In this document: piece by piece, positions 24,417 to 33,800 of the stretch
Position numbering within the stretch: the first letter of the stretch is position 1
Layout: every line of letters begins with the position of its first letter
Notes under the pieces: model-generated
Seen by the model: only the letters and a program-made list of their open reading frames with translations
Databases searched by the model: none
Told to the model about the DNA's origin: nothing
Program-made: the position numbers and the translations under genes
Assembly (NCBI GenBank): GCA_965217015.1
Contig: OZ244224.1
Span: 744,001-808,000 of the forward strand
Reading direction: 5' to 3'
Length of the DNA stretch: 64,000 nt
From: JAYQKL01 sp038142705
Lineage (GTDB): Bacteria; Pseudomonadota; Alphaproteobacteria; RS24

Positions 24417-25897
24417 CCAACACTTCCTTCGAGTGAAATACCAACCAGCTTTTGCGCTTCCACCGCAAATTCCATTGGTAAATGTTGCAAAACATCACGG
24501 CAAAATCCGTTGACAATCAAGGCAACAGACTCCTCCGCATCTAACCCTCTTTGCCGACAATAAAACATTTGGTCCTCACTAATTTTTGAGGTGGTCGCTT
24601 CATGCTCCATCACCGCTGACGGGTTTTTAACATCAATATATGGCACCGTATGCGCCGCGCATTTATCGCCAATCAGCAGGCTGTCACATTGCGTGAAATT
24701 GCGTGCGCCTTTGGCTTTTTGATGCACACTCACCTGCCCCCGATAAGCATTAGAAGACCGTCCTGCTGAAATCCCCTTAGAGATAATACGGCTCGACGAA
24801 TTTTCGCCCAGATGAATCATTTTGGTGCCGCTATCCACTTGCTGCAAATTATTAGAAATCGCAATTGAGTAAAACTCGCCAACAGTGTCTTTGCCACGCA
24901 AAATACAGCTTGGATATTTCCATGTCACAGCCGAGCCGGTCTCAACTTGGGTCCATGATATTTTCGAGCGCGCCTCGCGGCAATCACCGCGCTTGGTCAC
25001 AAAATTATAAATCCCGCCCACGCCGTTTTCATCACCCGGATACCAATTCTGAACAGTGGAATATTTAATTTCAGCATCTTCCAATGCCACCAGTTCAACA
25101 ACAGCGGCATGCAATTGGTTTTCATCACGCATTGGCGCGGTGCAGCCCTCCAGATAGCTGACATAAGACCCTTTATCGGCAATCAATAGCGTGCGCTCAA
25201 ACTGCCCCGTATTGGCTTCATTTATCCGGAAATAAGTCGATAATTCCATCGGGCAGCGCACCCCGGGCGGTATGTAAACAAATGACCCGTCTGAAAAAAC
25301 TGCCGAGTTCAGCGCGGCAAAATAATTATCAGATTTAGGCACAACCGAGCCGAGATATTTTTTGACGAGGTCTGGATGCTCTTTCACAGCCTCTGAAAAA
25401 GAACAGAAAATCACGCCTGCTTTGGCCAGCTCTTCGCGGAAAGTCGTGCCAACCGAGACACTATCAAATACCGCATCAACTGCCACACGGTTTTTAACGC
25501 CAGCTAAAAGCTCTTGCTCTTGTAAAGGAATGCCAAGCTTTTCATAAGTTTTCAAAAGCTCAGGGTCGACATCATCAAGCGTTTCTGGCCGGTCTTCCAT
25601 GCTTTTAGGCGCGGCATAATAATATAAATCTTGATAATCAATTTGTGGATAATCAACATGTGCCCATTCAGGCTCTTGCATGGTTTGCCAACGCTCAAAG
25701 GCATCAAGCCGCCATTCCAGCAACCATTCAGGCTCCTCTTTTTTGGCAGAGATAAAACGAATAATATCTTCATTCAGGCCTTTGGGGGCTTTTTCAGTCT
25801 CAATATCGGTTGTGAACCCATATTTATAGTTTTCACCCGCAAGGCTTTTCACCTGCTCAACAGTTTCTTGTTCAATTGTATCTTTTGCTTCACTCAT
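24413..25897 (-). CDS. sufB: Fe-S assembly scaffold SufB
   Basis: 494 residues. The sequence runs through SufB hallmarks: YIPPGVRCPMELSTYFRIN, LEGCTAPMRDENQLHAAVVELVA, KTVQNWYPGD-like (STVQNWYPGDENGVGGIYNFVTKRG) and the C-terminal VMEHEATTSKISEDQMFYCRQRGLD. It is the main cluster-building subunit of SufBC2D. It begins 22 bp after the iscS-like gene and its stop overlaps sufC. Confidence 0.97.
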   Translation of the reverse strand: MSEAKDTIEQETVEQVKSLAGENYKYGFTTDIETEKAPKGLNEDIIRFISAKKEEPEWLLEWRLDAFERWQTMQEPEWAHVDYPQIDYQDLYYYAAPKSMEDRPETLDDVDPELLKTYEKLGIPLQEQELLAGVKNRVAVDAVFDSVSVGTTFREELAKAGVIFCSFSEAVKEHPDLVKKYLGSVVPKSDNYFAALNSAVFSDGSFVYIPPGVRCPMELSTYFRINEANTGQFERTLLIADKGSYVSYLEGCTAPMRDENQLHAAVVELVALEDAEIKYSTVQNWYPGDENGVGGIYNFVTKRGDCREARSKISWTQVETGSAVTWKYPSCILRGKDTVGEFYSIAISNNLQQVDSGTKMIHLGENSSSRIISKGISAGRSSNAYRGQVSVHQKAKGARNFTQCDSLLIGDKCAAHTVPYIDVKNPSAVMEHEATTSKISEDQMFYCRQRGLDAEESVALIVNGFCRDVLQHLPMEFAVEAQKLVGISLEGSVG

Positions 25898-25919
25898 TTT
25901 TCATTCCACCATATGCCGA

Positions 25920-27050
25920 CTATACAGGCATTTTTTCACCTGCAATTTTTGCAAAAGCCTGCACAAATTTTTCACCATCACGCGCACCGCTCTGCCAGCC
26001 AAGGCTGCACCGAATAGCACCTTGAGATAAATAGGGGGCAACCTGCATGGCATCAAGCACATGACTGCGCGACACCTTGCCACTGGAACATGCCGCACCC
26101 GAGCTTACCGCGACCCCGTTCAAATCAAGCGCGATAACCATGGTTTCTGCATTTTTATGCGGCAGGGCAAAACAGCTTGTATTGGGCAAACGCGCAGCTT
26201 GGTCACCAAAAATGACAATATCAGGAAAACTTTCCCGCAAGGCTTTTTCCATTTCATCGCGTTGTATGCTTAATGATGCGTTTTGGGTTAATTCCTGCGC
26301 GGCTGCTAGCGCGGCCACTCCAAAGCCCACAATCCCAGAAAGGTTTTCTGTTCCAGCGCGTCGGCGCAATTCCTGCCCACCCCCACGCAATAATTCTTGT
26401 GGCACAATATGCGGTGCCGCTATCAACGCTCCCACACCCGCAGGCCCGCCAATCTTATGTGCGGACAGGCTTAACAAATCAATATTTTGTCGCCACATAT
26501 GCAATGGAATTTTACCAGCCGCCTGCACACCATCACAAAAGAAAACAGAGCCATGCGCCCGAACTTTTTCACCAATTTCGGCGATAGGCTGTATCACGCC
26601 GGTCTCATTATTCGCAGCCATCACCGCAACCAGAGCAGGCCTTGGGTCTTCCAGAAGTTGAGTGAGCGCTTGCATATCAATCTGGCCATCAGGCTGGACC
26701 GCGATATAATCAATCGGCAGACCGCGGTTTTCAGCCGGTGCTAACACAGCAGCATGCTCAATCGCACTTATCAGAATGCGCTGAATATCGCCCGCTGGTG
26801 CTTGCTTAGTTTGCATCGCCAAATTACAGGCTTCCGTTCCACCACTGGTAAACACCAGCCCAGCCATATCACCGCCCACCAAATCGCACACATGCTGGCG
26901 CGCGGTTTCAATCAAGCTGCGCGCCTTTCGGCCTTCCTGATGGATTGATGAGGCATTGCCGCCCTCCAATAAGGCTTGGTTCATCGCCTCGACAACTTCA
27001 GCACGGATTGGGGCGGTAGCATTATAATCTAGAAACAGACGCCCACTCAT
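25920..27050 (-). CDS. iscS: Cysteine desulfurase, IscS/NifS-type (group I)
   Basis: 376 residues. N-terminus LDYNATAPIR, PLP lysine in SLSAHKIGGPAGVGA, and active cysteine C321 in the longer flexible loop SSGAACSSGKVSRSHVL of group I enzymes. It supplies sulfur for Fe-S clusters and possibly thio-modified tRNA. Its ATG overlaps the iscR stop (ATGA). The operon thus carries two desulfurases of different groups, an arrangement common in alphaproteobacterial suf operons. The symbol is by similarity; it is somewhat shorter than E. coli IscS. Confidence 0.88.
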   Translation of the reverse strand: MSGRLFLDYNATAPIRAEVVEAMNQALLEGGNASSIHQEGRKARSLIETARQHVCDLVGGDMAGLVFTSGGTEACNLAMQTKQAPAGDIQRILISAIEHAAVLAPAENRGLPIDYIAVQPDGQIDMQALTQLLEDPRPALVAVMAANNETGVIQPIAEIGEKVRAHGSVFFCDGVQAAGKIPLHMWRQNIDLLSLSAHKIGGPAGVGALIAAPHIVPQELLRGGGQELRRRAGTENLSGIVGFGVAALAAAQELTQNASLSIQRDEMEKALRESFPDIVIFGDQAARLPNTSCFALPHKNAETMVIALDLNGVAVSSGAACSSGKVSRSHVLDAMQVAPYLSQGAIRCSLGWQSGARDGEKFVQAFAKIAGEKMPV

Positions 27051-27580
27051 GATACGCCTTCCCCAAACGCGTCTCCTGTTATCGAAGGCGTGTTTGCGTC
27101 TAAATTGATGGGGCCAGTGAATGTTACCTTGCCGCCAATCACATCAGCCAAAGAAACGCGGTTTAAGAAATCATAAATCTGGCTTTCTAATTCGGCCCAT
27201 AAATCATGTGTCAAGCAGCGTGCGTTTTTTGACAAGCACACATTTGTCCCTGCACAGCGTGTCACCTCGACCTGCTCATCAACACTGCTGATAATATCGC
27301 CAATAAATGTCAAATGTGCAGGTTTCGCGAGCTTATAGCCCCCCTTTGGACCCCGCACGCTTTGCACCAAACCGGCTTTTCTGAGATCTTGAAAAATCTG
27401 CTCTAGATAAGGCAATGGGATTTCCTGACGGGTTGAGATAGCCGCAAGCGAAACCGGCGGCACCAGCACAGGCACAACAGGGCTTAGCCCCACCGATGCA
27501 GATGAATCGGCGTCTATTTGTTGTTTCGCAATGTCAGCCATCGCCATTACAGCATATCGGCCACGCGTGGAAATCTTCAT
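27047..27580 (-). CDS. iscR: Rrf2-family Fe-S regulator IscR, with an insert in the DNA-binding domain
   Basis: 177 residues. It has the winged-helix N-terminus MKISTRGRYAVMAM and SVRGPKGGYKL wing, and cluster ligands C109, C115, C122 with H125. These match IscR Cys92/98/104 and His107, so it should bind [2Fe-2S]. Compared with E. coli IscR, about 17 extra residues rich in Ser, Val and Pro (22-42) lie between helix 1 and helix 2. It leads the suf operon and probably represses it through the box at 27679-27703. AAAGG precedes the ATG. Confidence 0.93.
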   Translation of the reverse strand: MKISTRGRYAVMAMADIAKQQIDADSSASVGLSPVVPVLVPPVSLAAISTRQEIPLPYLEQIFQDLRKAGLVQSVRGPKGGYKLAKPAHLTFIGDIISSVDEQVEVTRCAGTNVCLSKNARCLTHDLWAELESQIYDFLNRVSLADVIGGKVTFTGPINLDANTPSITGDAFGEGVS

Positions 27581-27670
27581 AAACCTTTGTTCCTAAATAG
27601 CTTTTTTGAAAAAACTTGCATCGCCCCCCCTATTATGTGCTACAAGACGCCAACAAGTTTCATCACTAGG

Positions 27671-27699
27671 GATATAGTAATCCTGACTAAAATAGTCAA
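27671..27699 (-). promoter_or_regulatory. Promoter of the iscR-suf operon
   Basis: On the minus strand, TTGACT (27699-27694) and TATATC (27676-27671) are separated by 17 bp, a good sigma-70-type pair. Initiation would be near 27664, leaving a leader of about 80 bases before iscR. The -35 lies inside the IscR box. Confidence 0.7.
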
Positions 27700-27703
27700 G
27701 AAT
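27679..27703. promoter_or_regulatory. IscR type 1 binding site
   Basis: The 25 bp here fit the E. coli type 1 pattern (ATASYYGACTRWWWYAGTCRRSTAT) at all but a few outer positions, with the central GACT-AAAAT-AGTC dyad intact. It overlaps the -35 of the operon promoter, as expected for repression by cluster-loaded IscR. The consensus is from published E. coli work; binding here is inference. Confidence 0.8.
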
Positions 27704-27712
27704 AGATTTTCA

Positions 27713-27743
27713 CCCCAAAACCATATATTTTTTGGGGTTTTTT
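27713..27743 (+). terminator. Intrinsic terminator upstream of the alpha/beta hydrolase gene
   Basis: A perfect 8 bp stem, CCCCAAAA (27713-27720) and TTTTGGGG (27730-27737), with a 9-base loop, is followed by six Ts (27738-27743). It works only on the plus strand. It lies 18 bp before the hydrolase ATG and on the opposite strand to iscR, so it would end a transcript that starts inside the iscR-hydrolase intergenic region. Confidence 0.75.
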
Positions 27744-27761
27744 ATATAATGAGGGGAGAAA

Positions 27762-28424
27762 ATGCCAGAAATCATCTTTAACGGTCCGGAGGGACGCCTA
27801 GAAGGCCGATTTGTACAGCAAAAAGGCGAAAAAGGCACGCCCATCGCTATGATTTTGCATCCTCTGCCACAATTAGGCGGCAACATGAACAATCCGGTGA
27901 CCTACCAGCTTTACCAGACATTTTTAGATCGCGGTTTTACGGTTTTACGGTTTAACTTTCGCGGCGTTGGGCGCTCGCAGGGCAGTTTTGATCATGGTAT
28001 CGGCGAACTTTCAGATGCCGCCACCGCGCTGGACTGGTTGCAAAGCTTCAACCCAGACGCCCGCCAATGCTGGATTGCAGGCTATTCTTTTGGGGCTTGG
28101 ATTGGCATGCAATTGCTGATGCGCCGCCCTGAAATTTCTGGCTTTATTTCTGTCTCTCCGCCCGCCAATTTATATGATTTTTCTTTCCTCGCGCCTTGCC
28201 CAGCCTCTGGCCTTATCACGCATGGCGATGAGGATAAAATTGTACCGCAAGATGATATCGAAAAAATGGTTGAGCGTTTACAAGCTCAAAAGGGCATTGA
28301 TATTCAGTATGATAATATTAAAGGCGCCAATCATTTTTATGACGACCAAATAGACAGACTGAATAAGTCCGTTAATGATTATCTTGATGTGCGCTTAAAC
28401 GCTGAAAATCAGGAAGGCTCATAA
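27762..28424 (+). CDS. Alpha/beta hydrolase (COG2945-like)
   Basis: 220 residues. An HPLPQLGGNMNNPVTY oxyanion-side motif, the nucleophile elbow GYSFG (Ser), and a C-terminal GANHFYDDQ carrying the histidine. Asp in HGDEDKIVP is the likely acid. This matches the small soluble hydrolases of COG2945, whose substrates are unknown. The start ATG follows GAGGGGAG. The gene is divergent from iscR, and its 3' end overlaps that of anmK by 16 bp. The terminator just upstream makes its promoter unclear: a TATAAT at 27745-27750 is too close to the ATG for a normal leader. Confidence 0.85.
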   Translation: MPEIIFNGPEGRLEGRFVQQKGEKGTPIAMILHPLPQLGGNMNNPVTYQLYQTFLDRGFTVLRFNFRGVGRSQGSFDHGIGELSDAATALDWLQSFNPDARQCWIAGYSFGAWIGMQLLMRRPEISGFISVSPPANLYDFSFLAPCPASGLITHGDEDKIVPQDDIEKMVERLQAQKGIDIQYDNIKGANHFYDDQIDRLNKSVNDYLDVRLNAENQEGS

Positions 28425-29518
28425 AGTTTGCCCCCAGTGGTCGGGGCATGACAGCCTGTTGTCTCTGGCAGGCTTAATGGCAGGCCCAGCATACTCCGCA
28501 CAGCCAGCCATGCAAAAGCCTGCGCTTCCAACTCATCACCAGGCCAACCCAACGCATCTGCTGACATCACAGGCGCGTCAACAGCCTCTGAAATCGCGTC
28601 CATCAGCGTCTTATTATGCCGCCCGCCGCCACAAATAATCCAATTTTTAGGTAGCTCAGAGAAATAAGGCATCGCACAAGCAACAGCCAAAGCCGTAAAA
28701 GCTGTCAGCGTAGCCGCGCCATCTTCAACACTTAAATCCGCGCAAGCTTCGGCAGAAAACCCATATCGATCAAGCGATTTGGGCGGCGATTTTAAGAAAT
28801 ACTCATCACTTAAAAGCTGCTGCAAAATCAGCGGGTCAACCGCACCGCTTGCAGCAAGCGCCCCGTCTTTATCAAAATTCTGTCTGGTTTTTTGCTGCAC
28901 CCAATCATCTATCAAGGCATTGCCAGGCCCTGTATCAAAACCAAGCACCGCGCCTTGCGCGCCTAAAAATGTGACATTGCCAACACCGCCAAGGTTCAAA
29001 ATAGCAACTGGCAAATCAATGCCCAGCTGGGCCGCAAGCGAAGCATGATATAAAGGCGCAAGCGGCGCCCCCTGCCCGCCCGCTTGCATATCAGCTTGGC
29101 GAAAATCGGCGATGGTTTTAACTTTCAGCGCATCGGCAAGTGCTTGCGCATCACCAATCTGAACCGTGCGATTTTCATCAGGCGCATGTAAAACTGTCTG
29201 GCCATGAAACCCGATAAGGTCAATCTGAGCGGGCTCTAACCGATATTTTTCCATGAAATGAAACAAAGCCTGAATATGCGCATGCGTCACAACCTCTTCA
29301 GCCTTTTTCACCGCATCAGGCATTGACGCGCCCTTTGACCAGCCTGCGGCTTCAGCCAGCGCTTGTGTCAAAATGTGCCGCGCCTCATCATTATAAGGAA
29401 AGGTTTGATGTGGGCCAAAGCTAATGGCATTTTTTCCATTTGTTTCCAAAAGAGCGACATCAACACCATCTAAAGAAGTGCCGCTCATTAACCCGATTGC
29501 AAGAAATTTTTTTTCCAT
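28409..29518 (-). CDS. anmK: Anhydro-N-acetylmuramic acid kinase
   Basis: 369 residues from the ATG at 29518 preceded by GAGG; a longer frame upstream begins in the tyrS leader and is unlikely. N-terminal GLMSGTSLDGVDVALLE is the ATP-site signature of the family, and NLGGVGNVTF, GFDTGPGNALID and ICGGGRHN are conserved. It phosphorylates and opens anhydroMurNAc to MurNAc-6-phosphate in murein recycling. It is divergent from tyrS with about 40 bp between starts. Confidence 0.93.
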   Translation of the reverse strand: MEKKFLAIGLMSGTSLDGVDVALLETNGKNAISFGPHQTFPYNDEARHILTQALAEAAGWSKGASMPDAVKKAEEVVTHAHIQALFHFMEKYRLEPAQIDLIGFHGQTVLHAPDENRTVQIGDAQALADALKVKTIADFRQADMQAGGQGAPLAPLYHASLAAQLGIDLPVAILNLGGVGNVTFLGAQGAVLGFDTGPGNALIDDWVQQKTRQNFDKDGALAASGAVDPLILQQLLSDEYFLKSPPKSLDRYGFSAEACADLSVEDGAATLTAFTALAVACAMPYFSELPKNWIICGGGRHNKTLMDAISEAVDAPVMSADALGWPGDELEAQAFAWLAVRSMLGLPLSLPETTGCHAPTTGGKLYEPS

Positions 29519-29557
29519 ATATTGACCTCGCGTCATTCTTGGCATAACCCTGCCTGT

Positions 29558-30808
29558 ATGACAAATTACAAATCATCATTTTTACAAGTTTTATCAGAAC
29601 GTGGATATATTCAACAATGTTCTGACGAGGTCGCATTAGACACAGCCGCGCAGGAAGGCATTATTACCGCCTATACGGGGTATGACTGCACAGCCCCCAG
29701 CCTGCATATTGGCAATCTTGTGTCGATTATGATGATGCGCAAATTGCAACAAACCGGTCATCGCCCGATTGTTTTGATTGGTGGTGGCACAACAAAAGTT
29801 GGCGACCCATCAGGCAAAGACGAAACCCGTAAATTGCTCGACCAAGAGCAGATTGAGAAAAACAAAGCGGGCATTCGAAAAGTTTTCGAAAAGCTTATAA
29901 AATTTGGTGATGGCCCAACAGATGCCATTCTCGTGGATAATGATGATTGGTTAAGCCAGCTCAATTACATTGATTTTTTGCGCGATTATGGGCGCCATTT
30001 CTCTATCAACCGCATGCTGAGTTTCGATTCCGTAAAGCTACGCCTTGATCGTGAACAGCCGTTGAGCTTTCTCGAGTTCAATTATATGATTTTGCAGGCT
30101 TATGATTTTGTCGAACTTCACCGGCGGCACAATTGCATTTTACAGCTTGGCGGGTCTGACCAGTGGGGCAATATTGTGAATGGGATTGAACTGGGTCGGC
30201 GTACCGCGCAGGCACAACTTTATGGCCTGACCACCCCGCTTTTAACGACTTCTTCAGGCGCGAAAATGGGCAAAACAGCTCAAGGTGCGGTTTGGCTAGA
30301 TGAGCAGGTTTTATCTGTTTGGGATTATTGGCAATATTGGCGCAACACTGAAGATGCAGATGTGGGGCGTTTCCTGAAACTGTTCACAGAATTGCCATTG
30401 GACGAAATCGCCAAATTAGAAAAACTTGAGGGCGCGGAATTAAATGATGCCAAAAAAATTCTAGCGACAGAGGCAACCGCTCTTATTCATGGCCGCGAGG
30501 CCGCTGAAAAAGCCCTGCAAACCGCAAAGGATACATTTGAAGGCGGCGGCACCAGTGATGATTTGCCGAGTGTCGACTTACCTATGCAGCAACTGGCTGA
30601 CGGCATGGGATTGTTAGAAGCTTTTGTGCTGGCAGGCTTGGCGAAATCTAATGGTGATGCCAGACGCCTTGTGCAAGGCGGCGGCGCGAAAGTAAATGAC
30701 AAGGCGGTCTCAGACATTAAGCTAACGCTTGGCGCAGACGATGTGCAAGACGGCGCGATTAAACTGTCATTTGGGAAAAAGCGCCATGTCTTATTAAAAA
30801 CGCAATAG
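29558..30808 (+). CDS. tyrS: Tyrosyl-tRNA synthetase
   Basis: 416 residues from the ATG at 29558; the longer frame from a TTG at 29522 adds residues not seen in the family. Class I signature HIGN at 50-53 and KMGKT at 236-240 (the KMSKS loop), tyrosine-pocket YDCTAPSLH and QLGGSDQWGNI. A C-terminal S4-like RNA-binding domain is present (VQGGGAKVND). No clear ribosome site is visible in front of the ATG. Its stop is two bases from the stop of the convergent AsmA-like gene. Confidence 0.95.
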   Translation: MTNYKSSFLQVLSERGYIQQCSDEVALDTAAQEGIITAYTGYDCTAPSLHIGNLVSIMMMRKLQQTGHRPIVLIGGGTTKVGDPSGKDETRKLLDQEQIEKNKAGIRKVFEKLIKFGDGPTDAILVDNDDWLSQLNYIDFLRDYGRHFSINRMLSFDSVKLRLDREQPLSFLEFNYMILQAYDFVELHRRHNCILQLGGSDQWGNIVNGIELGRRTAQAQLYGLTTPLLTTSSGAKMGKTAQGAVWLDEQVLSVWDYWQYWRNTEDADVGRFLKLFTELPLDEIAKLEKLEGAELNDAKKILATEATALIHGREAAEKALQTAKDTFEGGGTSDDLPSVDLPMQQLADGMGLLEAFVLAGLAKSNGDARRLVQGGGAKVNDKAVSDIKLTLGADDVQDGAIKLSFGKKRHVLLKTQ

Positions 30809-30810
30809 CT

Positions 30811-33800
30811 TTATTTTGAAGGCGCCATTTCTAAAACAGGTTTAGCGGGCCCGAAAATATTTAGCTTGAAGATATTGCGAATAAATCCAGGCGCAAAAAA
30901 GGAAAGCGGGTTCACTGTAACTTCTGGTTCGCTCATCGGCCCCGACACTTTATACGAAATACCTAACAGACCGCCGCCCTCGCCGCCGGAAAATAAATAC
31001 CCGATAAGCGGTATGCGCCCTAAAAGCGAGTTGATGCGGTAAGAGGGTATCAATGAGCCATTTAAGAAAACCTGCTCATTTTCAAAATCAGCGACGCCTT
31101 GCAAAGTCACGCCAAGCGCTGGCCCTTTTGCTAGAAACGATTCAACTTCCAATAATTGCTTTTCATGACGGAAGGTTAATTCGGCGTTTTCAACATAAAG
31201 CCCATCATTTTGAATTGTGTCTGAAATCCCTTTCAAAGAGCCCAGCGTGAGAAGCTGCGCGAGCGGGGGCAAATCCTGAATGGTGAAATCATATAAATAG
31301 GCTGTACCTCGCCCTGTCCCCACACCTTCCAATTGTCCAGAAACGAGTAAAGCGCCATCTTCCATCGTTGAGGTCACATTCAGAGCTTTGAATAGATTTT
31401 CAGCGCGCATGACCCGCAAAACATAACGCCGCATGTTTTGCTCGGCCTCATAAAGCGAAAATAAAACCTCACTCTCATCTTGGAAACGCCCAGAGACATC
31501 ACCCTTTTTTATCAAACCTTCGTGGCCAGAAAATTGCGCCCGAAAATCAGAGATTATGACATTATGATTTGCGGCCAGCTTATCAATTTCAATCTCAATA
31601 AAAGCATTATCTTGCAACAAGTCAGAGGCACGGTCGATAAAAGAGGATTTGGCTGCAGGTGCGACATCGGGCTGTTCTTGAACCAATTCTGATTGAAATT
31701 CTGGGTTTATCTCATCAAAAACTGGCAAGCCATAATCCGTATCCTTAAAGAATCCCGACATATCAAAATAGCTGCCTTTAACAGATAATCGTCTGGCTTG
31801 CTCATCGCGGCTCAACTGCAGGTTGAGTTTCCCCTGCGGTGATAAATTCATCTCTGGTATATTGAGGCTCGATAAGCGGCCTTGCGTAAAATGCGCATAG
31901 GCTTTCAACACCGCTAATGTGTCCTGTTTCATTATCAGATTCACATTTTCAAAATCACCATCGCTGTTCACGGCGGCATAAGCGAGAATTTCACTGGCCA
32001 TATCTGCCGGCTTTTCATAACCCAAAGGCGATAAGCGCACTGCGGGGGCGGTGATGTTTGAAGATAAAGTCAGGTCGAGATTACCCTCCCTATCGCGGTC
32101 AATATCTAGCCGAACAGGCATATCACCCCGAACCCTTTTTGCCACCGCACCAAGCCCAAGATTGGCATAGTCATATTCATCAAGCAGCGCGCTCAGGCTC
32201 GCCTCCGTCCGCACACGCTTGAATTCGTCATAGGCCTCATTGATAGACACATCAACCGCAACGCCATTGACCAAAAACTGGCTTTCCAGCGCCAGCCTGT
32301 CTTGCTGATAGGCAAGACTCACCAATGGCGAACGAATATCATAGCCACGCACACCACCAATCACAGAAAAATTTGTGACCGTTGCATCAAGCGCGACCTG
32401 CATTTTTTCCCGCCGCTCCTGAGGGCTGACCGTTCGCGACACAGGCAAAGAGACTGAAAGCCCAACCCGCCCATCACCAGCCAGACGATTATCGCCTGTA
32501 AAACTTTCCTGACGAAAGCCAATTTGAGGATAAGAAAATAATTCAAAAATTGCGCTGATATCACCATCCATGATTAAATGAATATCCACATTATTCCCGC
32601 GAATATGAATATCAGGCTCCACATAACGGCTTTGCGTAACCGTGATGATTTTATCCTGATTGAGCGGGATAATAGCCTTATCAATCACCGCATCAAATGA
32701 ATCGCCGCGCAAATGCAATTGCCCATAAAGATTTTCCATCTGCGGCATATTTTTGATATAGCGCAAGCGGGAATTTTCAATATCCAGCTTAATATCAACA
32801 ACCTCATCAGCCAGCGCAATGCCCTTACGCTGATTGCGAATATCGGCAACAGAAGTTTTCATCTTAACTTGGCCGGTGCTGATAACCCCCTGACTTACAT
32901 TTTCATCAAACCATTTTTTCGTGCGGGGGGATAATTTGCTGGGCCATATTTTTTTCAACCCCTCAATTGGCAGGTCTTTGACAAACCCGGTCAGATGAAA
33001 TGGCAAATCGGGGTTTGTATAACCAAACTCACCGCCTATCTGAAACACGCCACCGCCTGTTTCAAACACAACCTGACTCAGCTCTAATATCTCTTTATTC
33101 AAATCCAAATCAAATTCAATATTCAATTTATCTGGATTAAAAATATCCCCCTCGCCCAATTCCAAAGAGAGTTTTTTGGCCGACATTTTCCCCTCAAGAT
33201 GGGAGGCCACACCTTGCGCATCAATGTCATAAGCAAAAGTGCCAGCAAATAAACCGCGATGCGGGCCAATTGAAAAATCAATTTCTTGAATCTCCACCTC
33301 GCGGTCAATAAAGTTCATTTGCGCCCGCGCCGTTGCATTTTTAATGGGTAATGCGCCCTCTTTGAGTTTTAATTGGCCACCTGAAAGCTGCATTTGAGCC
33401 TCTGCCTGCGCAAACATTCCGTCCATATCTGTGGTGAAATTCATCAGCCCATCAAGCGGCATATCAGCAATTAAGAGCAGCGGAATTTGGGGAAATATTG
33501 ACCCGAGGACAGACGGGCGCACATTTTTGATTTTAAGCTGCGCCGCCCCATTTTGGTTAGGGGGCTGGTCGAGTTTAAATTCAATTTGGCTGATTTGTTT
33601 TTCCGCGCTTAATTCAATATTAAAATCAATATGCAAGCCTTCTTGGTCGCGCCAAAAAACTGCGTAGGAATCATTTGTCCGCCACACACGCTGGCTATCA
33701 ATCTCTTCAAACACAAAAATGATGCTTGGGAAACTCAACTCTTGAATATATTCAAAAGCCTTAAGCGAGGCCGTTTCAGACAGACCTTGGCGCGCATCAT

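Noticed and set aside
20366..27580. Suf operon as unusual because it has two cysteine desulfurases
   Set aside because: A group I and a group II enzyme in one suf operon is common in alphaproteobacteria.
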